A model generated the notes under the pieces. That model did no database searches. It was not told the origin of the DNA and saw only the letters and a program-made list of their open reading frames with translations. Made by a program: the position numbers and the translations under genes. Shown one piece after another: positions 1 to 8,144 of a DNA stretch of 64,000 nucleotides (its first letter is position 1; each line of letters begins with the position of its first letter). Origin of the DNA: Propionispora vibrioides (GTDB taxonomy: Bacteria; Bacillota; Negativicutes; Propionisporales; Propionisporaceae); contig NZ_FODY01000015.1 of NCBI RefSeq assembly GCF_900110485.1, forward strand, positions 38,904-102,903, in the 5' to 3' direction.

Positions 1-1014
1 GGCCAGCGCTCCTAACGGTGCGGCAATCACCAACGCCAATACGCCATAGACGCCAACCATGGTCAAATACATTCTTAGAATTTGATCCCGCCTGGCACCG
101 ATGGCCTTCATAATTCCGACTTGCCTGATTTGTTGTGTCAAAATAGCCGCTATCGTATTTACCAGCAAAAAAGTCCCTAACAGTAACGACAAGATGCCCA
201 GCACGGTCAGCAGCAGGATTAACGCATTCATAATGCTTTGCAACTGATGTTCACCCGGTTTGTTTACCTGTAGCCAGAACACCGTGGTATCGCCTTGCTC
301 CAGCTTGCTCCAGGCCCGCCGCCCCACCGCTTCAATCGGCGCCGTATCCTTCCCCTTAAGCACCCAGGGCTCCACAACAAAGTTCACCTGGTCCAACCGG
401 CGTTCTTCGTCCAGTTTTTCCAGTGTATCCATACTGATATAGCCATAGGAACGGCCGCTGAACATGCTGGGAATCTGACTGGGATCATAGACCGTACCGG
501 TAATTTTTAACGTACGCTTGTGTCCGTCCGAGGTTTCCACCTGAATGTTGCCGCCTTGCGCTACTCCCAGTTCGGCCAGAGAAGAACGTTCCAGCAAAAC
601 ATCCCCGTCCCCCGGCGGCCAGGCGCCTGTCTGACTCTTAATCCGGTTCACCTTCTGCCTGCTGTAGTCGGGGATAGCGGTCAAAAACATCTGCCGCCAC
701 TCGCCGCCGGCCGTCCTCACCCGCAGATCAACATTACGCCGTCCTTCAGCCTCCTTTACGCCGCGCAGGCTGCGCACGCTGTCAACCAGTTCCTGGTCAA
801 AGGGATCGGCATACAGACTGGCGCTGGCCGGCACCGCCGACCTCCAGCTTGCATCCAGGTCCCGTTCAAACATTAAATACGCACTATAGACCATGCCGAC
901 GGCAAATACGCCAACTGTGATAGACAGTACCACCAGCAAGGTCCGCAGCTTGTTTCCCCACAAATCGGCCAGCACTTTACGCCACCGTGGCCCCCACAAG
1001 GTATAGCTAATCAC
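1..1014 (-). CDS. ABC transporter permease, MacB/FtsX type (3' end outside window)
   Basis: Membrane subunit of an ABC exporter; partner of the ATPase gene just upstream. About 338 residues are visible without a stop, running off the left edge. A hydrophobic segment lies at about residues 22-45 ([20 protein letters not shown]), followed by a roughly 200-residue extracytoplasmic domain, a second membrane segment near 268-292, and the FtsX signature region [20 protein letters not shown]. The likely start is a GTG at 1014, overlapping the end of the ATPase gene by 8 bases, which implies translational coupling. MacB/LolCDE-type systems export peptides, drugs or lipoproteins; the substrate here cannot be read from sequence. 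The missing C-terminus should hold the last two membrane segments. Confidence 0.9.
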   Translation of the reverse strand, partial: MISYTLWGPRWRKVLADLWGNKLRTLLVVLSITVGVFAVGMVYSAYLMFERDLDASWRSAVPASASLYADPFDQELVDSVRSLRGVKEAEGRRNVDLRVRTAGGEWRQMFLTAIPDYSRQKVNRIKSQTGAWPPGDGDVLLERSSLAELGVAQGGNIQVETSDGHKRTLKITGTVYDPSQIPSMFSGRSYGYISMDTLEKLDEERRLDQVNFVVEPWVLKGKDTAPIEAVGRRAWSKLEQGDTTVFWLQVNKPGEHQLQSIMNALILLLTVLGILSLLLGTFLLVNTIAAILTQQIRQVGIMKAIGARRDQILRMYLTMVGVYGVLALVIAAPLGALA

Positions 1015-1768
1015 GGCTGGCACACTCCCTATCCCCGTCCGGCAGTATCTGGCCATCATAAACCGTCACAATCCGGCCGCTGCGACGGGCCAAGTCATTG
1101 TCGTGAGTGACCATAAGAATGGTTTTGCCCCCGGCAGCCAGCTCCTGGAAAAAGTCAATCACACTGGTAGCCGTGCGGCTGTCCAGATTGCCTGTCGGTT
1201 CATCGGCCACCAACAGCGGCGGATCATTGGCCAAAGACCGGGCAATAGCCACCCTCTGCTGCTGACCGCCGGACAAGTTGGCCGGCAGTTTATGAGCCTG
1301 TTCCCGCACACCTACCAGTTCCAGCAATGCTAAAGCCCTTGCCGGTCTTTCCGTCCGGCTGTACATGCCGCAAAAATCCATGGGCAGCATAACGTTTTCC
1401 ATTACCGTCAGGGTGGGTAGAAGCTGAAAAAATTGAAAGACCACACCTACCGTCCGCCCCCGCCAAACAGCAATCTGATTTTCATTCAGTGTATGCACAG
1501 GCATGCCGCTAATCCAGACTTCACCGCCGGTGGGCCGGTCAATACCGGTAATCATATTAATTAAGGTCGATTTGCCGCTGCCCGATTTTCCCACCACGGC
1601 GACAAACTCCCCCGCCTTTACCGACAATTGGATGCCTTTTAGCGCTTCAAACTCACCGGCTCCGGTAAAATACGTCTTGCTCACTTTTGTCATTTCCACT
1701 GCCGCCATCCCGGCCCGGGGTTGCGGCAATTTAGCTTCCATTAATCCTGACAGCCATTTTGCAATCAT
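1007..1768 (-). CDS. ABC transporter ATP-binding protein, LolD/MacB type
   Basis: ATPase subunit that powers the adjacent FtsX-type permease. 253 residues. Walker [10 protein letters not shown] near residue 60, Q-loop [16 protein letters not shown] signature [14 protein letters not shown], Walker [14 protein letters not shown]-loop VTHD. The ATG at 1768 is preceded by GGAGG at good spacing, giving about 20 residues ahead of the usual family start ([14 protein letters not shown]). It sits downstream of a TetR-family gene on the same strand, with about 90 bases between them containing part of a repeat element, so TetR control of the exporter is likely. The family is clear; the substrate is unknown. 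Confidence 0.93.
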   Translation of the reverse strand: MIAKWLSGLMEAKLPQPRAGMAAVEMTKVSKTYFTGAGEFEALKGIQLSVKAGEFVAVVGKSGSGKSTLINMITGIDRPTGGEVWISGMPVHTLNENQIAVWRGRTVGVVFQFFQLLPTLTVMENVMLPMDFCGMYSRTERPARALALLELVGVREQAHKLPANLSGGQQQRVAIARSLANDPPLLVADEPTGNLDSRTATSVIDFFQELAAGGKTILMVTHDNDLARRSGRIVTVYDGQILPDGDRECASRD

Positions 1769-1797
1769 AACTTCCTCCGTCTTTTCCTAGGCTCGTA

Positions 1798-1868
1798 AAT
1801 TCTCAGGCGCGCCGCCACCTTGCCTTGCGAAAAAATTCCCGCAAATTCAATTTACACTTTTAAAGCTG
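1798..1868 (-). repeat. Half copy of dispersed palindromic element, type I
   Basis: Matches one arm of the full copies at 19295-19460 and 24348-24502: read on the minus strand, GCTAGTG, then GTGTAAATT, then GCGGGAATTTTTTCGCAAGG, then GGTGGCGG. The other arm is missing. The terminal repeat runs into the 3' end of the tetR gene, supplying its last codons and stop. Confidence 0.7.
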
Positions 1869-2459
1869 GTGAAGCACTAGCAATGGCGTGACCAAGGCCG
1901 CCTCCAGATTCTCAGCCACCCGTTCAGCCGTCAGTTGCCGGCTGATCAGCAGGTAAGGTGTGGCTCCGTCCAAAGCGGCAAACAGGGCAGTAGCCTGACT
2001 ACGCGGCGAATGGTCGCGAAACTTTCCCTGCTCCAGACCTTTGGTAAACAGCCGCTCATAAAAAGCAATCATATCGCCGCTATAAGCATTAATAAGCGAC
2101 CACATAGCGGAGCAGGCCAAAATCTTGGACAAGGACAATAAAATAAACGTCATTTCCCGGGGATGCTGCGCCCAATATTGCAAATAGACCACTATGAAAA
2201 AGCGTAATCCTTCCACCGGACAGGAAAGGTTCTCCGCTTGATAGATCAGTTCCCGGACCGGCTCAAAATACTTCCCGTTAGCCGCCAGTAAAATCTCGTC
2301 TTTGCTTTTGTAATGGTAATATAAGCCGCCCTTGGTCAGACCCGCCCGGGCGGCAATCACCTCCATGGAAGCCCCTTCGTATCCTTTTGCCAGAAACTCC
2401 GTGACTGCCGCTTCCAAAATATCTTCCCTGCGTTGTTCCTTCGGAGCTTTTTTAGTCAC
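1860..2459 (-). CDS. TetR/AcrR family transcriptional regulator
   Basis: Probable repressor of the MacB-type exporter downstream. 199 residues, normal for the family. N-terminal helix-turn-helix at about residues 12-58 with the recognition stretch LTKGGLYYHYKSKDEIL; the C-terminal helical ligand domain is variable, as usual. Starts with GTG at 2459 behind a purine-rich AAGGGAAG. A perfect inverted repeat at 2491-2515, 32 bases upstream, looks like its own operator. The last codons and the stop fall within the terminal repeat of a dispersed intergenic element, so the native C-terminus may have been changed. The inducing ligand cannot be inferred. Confidence 0.92.
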   Translation of the reverse strand: MTKKAPKEQRREDILEAAVTEFLAKGYEGASMEVIAARAGLTKGGLYYHYKSKDEILLAANGKYFEPVRELIYQAENLSCPVEGLRFFIVVYLQYWAQHPREMTFILLSLSKILACSAMWSLINAYSGDMIAFYERLFTKGLEQGKFRDHSPRSQATALFAALDGATPYLLISRQLTAERVAENLEAALVTPLLVLHQL

Positions 2460-2490
2460 TATGATCGCTTCCCTTCTTGCCTACCGGAAT

Positions 2491-2515
2491 AAAAATACCT
2501 ACCGCCGGTATTTTT
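2491..2515. promoter_or_regulatory. Palindromic TetR-type operator
   Basis: Perfect 9-base arms AAAAATACC and GGTATTTTT around the 7-base spacer TACCGCC, just ahead of the tetR gene. Position and symmetry fit a TetR dimer site giving autoregulation. Inferred from sequence only. Confidence 0.6.
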
Positions 2516-2614
2516 TATAAAAACATTGCCCTTTCTCCGGTCTGCTTTGCTATAAAAATTTATGCCGGCAAACTCTATGCCATGACAAGCCAGGCTTCCT
2601 TCACCCCGGCTTGC

Positions 2615-2848
2615 TCAAAACATGGCCATTTGCTCATGGATTTCATCATCCCGCAGCTCGGGCTTGGCTATCTCCTCAAACTTCGGGTTCTTTATATCCT
2701 GAAAGCCTGTCCATCTCCGGCAGTCAGGGCAGTATACGCTGCTGGCGCTGAGCACCCAGGCCAGTTCCCGCTTGCATTTTATACAAACAAATTGATAAAG
2801 CTTATCGTCCACTATACTCACTCTCTTCCGGACAAGAGGACGGTGCAC
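2615..2848 (-). CDS. Small zinc-ribbon protein of unknown function
   Basis: 77 residues. Two CxxC pairs (CIKC near residue 22 and CPDC near 40) are spaced as in a zinc ribbon, followed by an acidic tail. GTG start at 2848 behind GGGAGG at suitable spacing. No membrane segment or signal peptide. It is a single gene facing the same way as its neighbours but separated from them by more than 150 bases. The zinc ribbon is seen in the sequence; a nucleic-acid or protein-binding role would be a guess. I do not recognise the family. Confidence 0.65.
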   Translation of the reverse strand: MHRPLVRKRVSIVDDKLYQFVCIKCKRELAWVLSASSVYCPDCRRWTGFQDIKNPKFEEIAKPELRDDEIHEQMAMF

Positions 2849-3056
2849 TAAGCCCAGCCTCCCGTATATCAGGCAGAACCTGGAAATTCATCCTGTTACT
2901 ATAATCGAGAAAATCCCCGTCATTCCTTACTGGATAAGCATTTCTCCATATATCTCCGTTATCCCTGCCTGGAAAAAGAAAGAATGATTTCGCTGGAGAA
3001 AGCCACCAGCCCTTTTATACGATGTACGCTGTAAAGGACTTTCATCGTCCTAAAAT

Positions 3057-3100
3057 ATTTAAAGGGTAAATAGAATACCGCTCCTATTTACCCTTTAAAA
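3057..3100 (-). terminator. Rho-independent terminator after the C39-like peptidase gene
   Basis: Perfect 16-base arms TTTAAAGGGTAAATAG and CTATTTACCCTTTAAA with a 10-base loop, immediately past the stop at 3110; a moderate T-rich stretch follows on the minus strand. Confidence 0.75.
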
Positions 3101-3109
3101 CATATTTTT

Positions 3110-3904
3110 TTAAATTGAAGGTGGTTTTGCTACCAGCCATTGTTGATTTTGCTGCCCTTTGGGGAGCATATGAGCATCAAACCACATGTAATAAAACCTT
3201 TCGACCGAATTCACATTGTAACCATCCTGTAAATGATCCGACGTATCGTAAGAATCTGCTAAAATCAAAACATCATCAGCCGTCGTATCTGTTCCCATGG
3301 TATCATACCCGATAATAGCCCGCCAATGTCCGCCCCAGTCAATATTCTCTACCAGTACAGGAGTATTATCTTTTAAATTGGCTATGACAAAATTTTTAAA
3401 ATCATTTACGTTTGCAAAGGTAGAGCCATTTTTATCAGCCTTGTCTAAGCTGGACGTAACATCCCAGCCAATGCCTTTAAAAAAGTTCACCATCCCTTTT
3501 GTATCCGTTCCTACAATCGGTTTGGTATTCATAATATTAGCAATTGCCTTTTCCGTCCATTTTGTATTGCCAAAGTGCACAAGAACGGTTAACGCAGCCG
3601 CAGGACCACAGGTGATTTCGGTGGTTTGCTGATAGGTCTTATAATGAGGCAGAATCGTTAAGGTATTTGTTGATTGTAGATTATAAAAATCCGGAGCGGC
3701 AAAATAAGGCGATTGTTTAACATTGCCTATACCATGATAGGAAGAGGCACCTTCCGAAGAGGTAATATAGCTGGAAGGATAAGGAATTACGTGACTGTCC
3801 TCGCCATTAGCCAAAACATCCGGACTATTGGCAAAAGCTATACTTGTCATACTAAAAATTAACCCTATGACCAGATAAAAAGATAATAAGTGTAACTTTT
3901 TCAC
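3110..3904 (-). CDS. Secreted C39-like (papain-fold) cysteine peptidase family protein
   Basis: 264 residues. Signal peptide at about 1-25 (positive KK, then a hydrophobic run ending AFA). The mature part carries TEITCGPAAALTV, with C99 in the position of the family nucleophile, and DWGGHWRAIIGYD near residue 195, whose His fits the second catalytic residue; an Asp follows at ILADSYD. This layout matches the peptidase_C39_2 family (cysteine peptidases or non-proteolytic relatives outside the membrane). GTG start at 3904 with AAGAAGGA upstream. It stands alone with its own terminator. The target is unknown; wall peptide or protein turnover is possible. Confidence 0.85.
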   Translation of the reverse strand: MKKLHLLSFYLVIGLIFSMTSIAFANSPDVLANGEDSHVIPYPSSYITSSEGASSYHGIGNVKQSPYFAAPDFYNLQSTNTLTILPHYKTYQQTTEITCGPAAALTVLVHFGNTKWTEKAIANIMNTKPIVGTDTKGMVNFFKGIGWDVTSSLDKADKNGSTFANVNDFKNFVIANLKDNTPVLVENIDWGGHWRAIIGYDTMGTDTTADDVLILADSYDTSDHLQDGYNVNSVERFYYMWFDAHMLPKGQQNQQWLVAKPPSI

Positions 3905-4318
3905 AGTATTCCTTCTTTCTTTTTCTTAATGTTATTATCTCAGTTCCCAGGCAAACAGAAATTCCCGCCCAATTTGTACCCTTTGAGCAACTACATACTA
4001 AGTTTATTTTTCTAATTCTCTACCTAACAAATTAATCCTTCAAAAGCAATTTGGAAAAAGATTTACATTCTTTTAGTTACCGGCTGTGCCCGATCGCTTT
4101 TCGTACGGTGTCAGGTTACTTTTTCTCTATCGCCTGCATCGAGCCTAAATAGAAAGTACCCAGCCCCTGCAGCTTATTACTGTAAGGACCGGGTACTTTT
4201 GTTATTGAACCATATACTTATTCTCTGCCCATCACGTACTAGACAGGGTTCTTATTTTACCTGCCGATAGTACACTTGTTTATATCTGCCAGGGCATTCA
4301 AAAGAAGAGTCAGCCGAT
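3905..4318. other. Gene-free stretch with one hairpin
   Basis: 414 bases between the peptidase gene and the GGGtGRT gene. The only clear structure is the AAAGTACCC/GGGTACTTT hairpin at 4153-4199. No open frame with coding character was seen. Confidence 0.5.
4153..4199 (-). terminator. Likely terminator of the NifU-like/GGGtGRT operon
   Basis: Arms AAAGTACCC and GGGTACTTT with a long G/C-rich loop. It lies 120 bases past the stop of the GGGtGRT gene; T-rich on both sides, so it could work in both directions. Confidence 0.5.
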
Positions 4319-5317
4319 TTATTTACTCGCTTCCTCAATCGCAACGGCAACGGCGACGGTAGCACCAACCATTGGATTGTTGCCCATGCCTATGAGGCCC
4401 ATCATTTCCACATGAGCCGGCACTGACGACGAACCGGCGAACTGGGCATCGGAATGCATCCGTCCCATGGTATCGGTCATACCGTAAGAAGCCGGACCGG
4501 CCGCCATGTTGTCCGGGTGCAGCGTACGTCCCGTACCGCCGCCGGAGGCAACGGAAAAATAACGCCGTCCTTTTTCGGTGCATTCTTTTTTATACGTGCC
4601 GGCTACCGGGTGCTGGAACCGCGTGGGATTGGTGGAGTTGCCGGTAATCGAGATATCGACCCCTTCCAGCGTCATGATCGCCACACCTTCCATTACATCG
4701 TCAGCCCCGTAGCAGCGCACATTAGCCCGTTCCGATTGGGAATAGGCCTTCTCCCTGACAATCGACAGCTTACTGCTGTAATAGTCAAAAACAGTCTGCA
4801 CATAAGTGAAACCGTTGACCCTTGAAATGATCTGTGCCGCATCTTTACCCAGACCATTTAAAATGACCCGCAATGGCTCCTTACGTACTTTATTGGCCGA
4901 TTTAGCAATGCCGATCGCCCCTTCAGCAGCGGCAAACGATTCATGACCGGCCAGAAAGGCAAAGCATTTCGTTTCTTCCCGCAGCAGCATAGCGGCCAGA
5001 TTGCCATGCCCCAGTCCAACCTTGCGGCCGTCGGCTACCGAGCCGGGAATACAAAACGCCTGAAGCCCTTCACCGATTGCCTCTGCCGCATCGGCAGCCT
5101 TGGTACAGCCCCGTTTCAGCGCGACCGCAGCCCCCAAGGTATAGGCCCAACAGGCATTTTCAAAGCAAATTGGCTGAATTCCCCTGACCATACCGGGCAC
5201 ATCCATCCCTTTTTGCTCACACATTTCTTTCGCCGCTTCCAACGACTCAATTCCCTGTTCTTGTAAGAAAGCTTCTATTTTGGCGATTCGCCGTTCATAT
5301 CCTTCAAATTTTGCCAT
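4319..5317 (-). CDS. GGGtGRT protein
   Basis: 332 residues. Recognised by the family-defining motif SVASGGGTGRTLHPDNMAAG in the C-terminal third and by the conserved N-terminal FEGYERRIAKIEAFL region. The family is named for this motif; its biochemical role is unproven, and it commonly occurs beside a NifU/IscU-like scaffold gene, as here (19 bases downstream). Several Cys residues (CFENACWAY, CTKAADA, CIPGS) could bind metal. It is co-transcribed with the scaffold gene under a fluoride riboswitch at 6061-6150. A role in Fe-S or metal handling is inferred from the neighbour only. Confidence 0.93.
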   Translation of the reverse strand: MAKFEGYERRIAKIEAFLQEQGIESLEAAKEMCEQKGMDVPGMVRGIQPICFENACWAYTLGAAVALKRGCTKAADAAEAIGEGLQAFCIPGSVADGRKVGLGHGNLAAMLLREETKCFAFLAGHESFAAAEGAIGIAKSANKVRKEPLRVILNGLGKDAAQIISRVNGFTYVQTVFDYYSSKLSIVREKAYSQSERANVRCYGADDVMEGVAIMTLEGVDISITGNSTNPTRFQHPVAGTYKKECTEKGRRYFSVASGGGTGRTLHPDNMAAGPASYGMTDTMGRMHSDAQFAGSSSVPAHVEMMGLIGMGNNPMVGATVAVAVAIEEASK

Positions 5318-5335
5318 CCTTGTCTACCCCCTCGC

Positions 5336-6028
5336 TTATTCATGCCGGGGGTCGATGTGTTTGACCCCTTCGTCGTAGCGTCCATATTGACCGGTTGCCT
5401 TTTTCAACGCTTCGTTTGCGTCGGTGCCTTTCTTGATCATTTCCATCATTTTTCCTAAATGGACAAAACGATAGCCAATAATTTCGTTGTCAGCATCCAG
5501 CGCCAGCGAAGTAACATACCCCTCCGCCAACTCCATATAACGCGGGCCTTTGGCCAACGTGCCATACATGGTACCCGTCTGACTGCGCAGCCCTTTACCA
5601 AGGTCCTCCAGTCCGGCGCCAATCGGCAAACCGCCTTCGGAAAATGCAGTCTGACTGCGGCCATAAACAATTTGCAGGAAAAGTTCACGCATAGCAGTAT
5701 TGATTGCGTCGCAAACAAGGTCGGTATTAAGCGCCTCCAGGATGGTTTTGCCTGGCAGGATTTCCGAAGCCATTGCTGCCGAATGAGTCATGCCGGAACA
5801 GCCAATCGTTTCGACCAGCGCTTCCTCAATGACACCTTCTTTCACGTTAAGCGTCAGCTTACAGGCACCCTGCTGCGGCGCACACCAACCTACACCATGA
5901 GTCAGACCGCAAATATCCTTGACCTCCCGGGCCTTTACCCATTTACCCTCTTGCGGGATCGGCGCCGCCCCATGATTGACGCCTTTGGCTACACAGGTCA
6001 TTTCTTCGACTTCTGTTGAATACTTCAT
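5336..6028 (-). CDS. Iron-sulfur cluster assembly scaffold-like protein (NifU/IscU N-terminal family)
   Basis: 230 residues. Contains NifU-like features: WCAPQQGACKLTLNV, VETIGCSGMTHSAAMASEI and an internal repeat-like LSLALDADN region; the Cys residues near positions 48, 55 and 77 could carry a cluster. It is longer than classic IscU (about 125 residues), having a C-terminal half of unknown role. ATG at 6028 behind AAAGGAG. First gene of a two-gene operon with the GGGtGRT gene; transcription starts from a sigma-A type promoter at 6163-6192 and must pass a fluoride-sensing terminator. Fluoride inhibits metalloenzymes, so repair of metal centres is a reasonable hypothesis. Confidence 0.88.
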   Translation of the reverse strand: MKYSTEVEEMTCVAKGVNHGAAPIPQEGKWVKAREVKDICGLTHGVGWCAPQQGACKLTLNVKEGVIEEALVETIGCSGMTHSAAMASEILPGKTILEALNTDLVCDAINTAMRELFLQIVYGRSQTAFSEGGLPIGAGLEDLGKGLRSQTGTMYGTLAKGPRYMELAEGYVTSLALDADNEIIGYRFVHLGKMMEMIKKGTDANEALKKATGQYGRYDEGVKHIDPRHE

Positions 6029-6060
6029 CTCTCTTCTCCTTTCATGCTAAGCCTCGGCCA

Positions 6061-6150
6061 TAAAAATAGACTCCTACCGTAGAGGTAGGAGTCATCGGCG
6101 CACTCGAAACTGCGCAGTTCATGGCGAACTCCATCGCCAAACTATGTATT
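6061..6150 (-). ncRNA. Fluoride riboswitch (crcB motif) with terminator
   Basis: On the minus strand: GGCGATGGAGTTCGCC, then ATGAAC, then a TGCGC/GCGC hairpin, then GATGACTCCTAC. These are the conserved blocks of the crcB aptamer in the right order. The last block also forms the 5' arm of a perfect 10-bp terminator (GACTCCTACC at 6084-6093, GGTAGGAGTC at 6069-6078) followed by ATTTTTA. In the known mechanism fluoride binding stabilises the aptamer and prevents the terminator, switching the downstream gene on. It lies directly ahead of the NifU-like gene. Confidence 0.96.
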
Positions 6151-6162
6151 AGTTACGTAAAA

Positions 6163-6192
6163 ATTATACTGTTAATCTAGCAGAAACGTCAA
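6163..6192 (-). promoter_or_regulatory. Sigma-A type promoter of the fluoride-regulated NifU-like operon
   Basis: TTGACG at 6187-6192 and TATAAT at 6163-6168 with an 18-base spacer. The predicted start is about 8-10 bases before the aptamer. Confidence 0.8.
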
Positions 6193-6421
6193 TTCCAATC
6201 TTTTCTTTCGCACAAGTTATTTTTGTACAAGCGATTATCTAAAGATAGACTTCAACCGAAATAAAAGGCATTATAGCCTGGAAGGGCACCTCCGACCGCT
6301 ATGGCGCCACAGTCTTTTGCTGCAAGAAAAATCCTTTTAGTTGCCGCGACTCCAGGTTCATAAAACCGTCTTCAAGCCGTTTTTTCAAATAGGAGACTTT
6401 ATCCGGACTTAACCATAACGG

Positions 6422-7585
6422 TTAGCGCATTTTCCCTACGATAATAAACAAGGGTACAGACACTAGCTGAACGGCAACAGAAAAAACAATCAACATCCCC
6501 ACCGACAGGTCGTACAAATACCCCATGCCCGCACTGCCTAAAAACCAGGCAAAGCCATAAATGCTATTGAAAAGGCCGTAAGCAAAGCCGCGGTGATCCA
6601 TCGGTACCATTTCCGCTATGGCGGCACGCATGATGGACTCATGGGCTCCCATACCAATTCCCCAGAAAATCATGCCGGCAAAGGCCAAATAAATATTGAC
6701 ACCAAATACGCAAGGAGCAAAGAAAGCCGACAATACTGTTGCAAAAGCAAGAACGCTCAACCCATTCCGGTCGAAATAGCGTCCGAAAATCAGAGCCGAC
6801 AGAGCGGCTACCCCCATTGACACCGAATAAAAAATAGGAATGCCCACAGCCGGCACAGAAGAGGTCACCCCGAAATGATATGCAACCAAAGGAAAATCAG
6901 TATAACCAACAGCAACCAGCGAAGTGGCGGCGAGATAGAGCCAAAACTTAGCGGATAGCTTTTGCGAAGATTCATCCCTTTGTTCGAAAACTACATAGGG
7001 CTTGGGATAGGTAAGCCGGGCATAGGCCAACGTCAGCAAGCAAAGTAGCATCGGAAACGCCAGCCAGGCAAAGCTCAGCCGGTAATCACCCCGTAAGTAC
7101 ATAATGCCTGCAACGAGCAGCGGACCGGTCATCGCACCAACTTGATCCAGCGCTTCGTGCATGCCAAAAGCCCAACCACGGCCAATATGCTTTGCTACGT
7201 TGGATAGCATGACATCACGCGCTGGATTGCGAATGGCCCGGCCCATCCGTTCCAAAACCATTAATACGGCTGCAGCCATCCAGTTATCAGCCAAAGCAAG
7301 CAGTGGTACTGCCACCAGATTGATGATATAGCCCCATATGGTAATCAGCCAGTATTGCCCTGTCTTATCACTCAATTTACCAGAAAAAAGCCGAACGCCA
7401 TACCCGACAAATTCTCCTAAACCGGCAATGATGCCAACATTTGCTGCGCTGGCTCCCAGGCTGCTCAGGAAAGGCCCCGTAATGCTGCGGGCACCTTCGT
7501 GAGTCATGTCGGCAAACAAGCTAACAATTCCCATCAGCAAAACAAACTTTAGCGCTTTGGATTTATCCAACTCTTGTTCGAACAC
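6422..7585 (-). CDS. Major facilitator superfamily transporter
   Basis: 387 residues from the chosen GTG at 7585, preceded by AGAGGAG at 8-base spacing and matching where family similarity normally begins (KALKFVLLMGIVSLFADMTH). About 12 membrane segments; the loop GKLSDKTGQYW after helix 2 fits the MFS A-motif, with a related stretch FGRYFDRNG in the second half. The same frame stays open to an ATG at 7696, also with a good ribosome site (AAGGAG, 7 bases), which would add 37 polar residues. Transcription passes a fluoride-riboswitch-like leader at 7801-7895. The substrate is unknown; fluoride control suggests efflux or stress relief. After its TAA the frame remains open for another 40 codons. 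Confidence 0.9.
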   Translation of the reverse strand: MFEQELDKSKALKFVLLMGIVSLFADMTHEGARSITGPFLSSLGASAANVGIIAGLGEFVGYGVRLFSGKLSDKTGQYWLITIWGYIINLVAVPLLALADNWMAAAVLMVLERMGRAIRNPARDVMLSNVAKHIGRGWAFGMHEALDQVGAMTGPLLVAGIMYLRGDYRLSFAWLAFPMLLCLLTLAYARLTYPKPYVVFEQRDESSQKLSAKFWLYLAATSLVAVGYTDFPLVAYHFGVTSSVPAVGIPIFYSVSMGVAALSALIFGRYFDRNGLSVLAFATVLSAFFAPCVFGVNIYLAFAGMIFWGIGMGAHESIMRAAIAEMVPMDHRGFAYGLFNSIYGFAWFLGSAGMGYLYDLSVGMLIVFSVAVQLVSVPLFIIVGKMR

Positions 7586-7800
7586 ATTCACCACTCCTCT
7601 CGTCATTCTGTTGTCACTGATTTGCCGGCTTAGCTGTCGGGAACAACAATTCTCACCATGCTGGGGGACAAATTCAAATCCCGAAAAGCACTCCATTTTT
7701 CAGCTCCTTTTTATCCCTAACACATCTGCTTATTGAAAAAAGCGCTACGCTGCAGAAACTCATGACAAGCATCTTTTCAATTAGACACTTAAAAAGGAAA

Positions 7801-7895
7801 ATAAAAAAAACAACCGACAATTCCTACAACAGTAGAAGTCATCAGCTGATTTCAGCATTCCGGATTATTCCGCAGGGGAACTTCATCCCTTTTAT
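7801..7895 (-). ncRNA. Divergent fluoride-riboswitch-like leader with terminator
   Basis: On the minus strand: AGGGATGAAGTTCCCCT (matching the GGCGATGGAGTTCGCC block with compensating changes), a junction with an extra CGGA/TCCG hairpin, GGAAT, a GCTG-AAAT-CAGC hairpin and TGATGACTTCTAC. The GAAGT and ACTTC segments pair as GGAGT and ACTCC do in the clear copy at 6061-6150. The last block overlaps a terminator arm (with GTAGGAATTGTC) followed by eight T. Blocks, order and terminator overlap fit a crcB aptamer; the enlarged junction is atypical, so this is less certain. Confidence 0.65.
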
Positions 7896-7899
7896 GATT

Positions 7900-7928
7900 A
7901 GTATAGCAGTTGTATCAGCTCAGCACAA
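7900..7928 (-). promoter_or_regulatory. Promoter of the MFS transporter leader
   Basis: TTGTGC at 7923-7928 and TATACT at 7900-7905 with a 17-base spacer; the predicted start falls at the beginning of the riboswitch-like leader. Confidence 0.65.
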
Positions 7929-8017
7929 CTGGGGAGATTCCCTATGCGTATGCCTGCTGAACACATCCGGTGCCTATTCCTGCACAAACTCTAGCAACAG
8001 CTTAACGCGTTAACCAC

Positions 8018-8060
8018 AAAAAAATAGTCGCGACCATGATTGGATCGCGACTATTTTTAT
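8018..8060. terminator. Bidirectional terminator hairpin
   Basis: 14-base arms AAAAATAGTCGCGA and TCGCGACTATTTTT with an 11-base loop; A/T runs on both sides allow use on either strand. It insulates the MFS transcription unit from the gene upstream. Confidence 0.8.
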
Positions 8061-8144
8061 TTGTATGGTATGACTTTGCTTAAAGTAGGCAAAGCATAGG
8101 TTACGTTACAAAATAGTCTGATCAAAACCGACTCCCAGTAAAAA

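Noticed and set aside
3905..4150. c-di-GMP riboswitch in the leader of the C39-like gene
   Set aside because: Some GGGCA-like words occur, but the conserved GEMM blocks and tetraloop are absent.
7762..8013. Plus-strand 83-codon frame opposite the MFS leader
   Set aside because: It runs antisense to the riboswitch-like leader and promoter, has no ribosome site and shows no family features.
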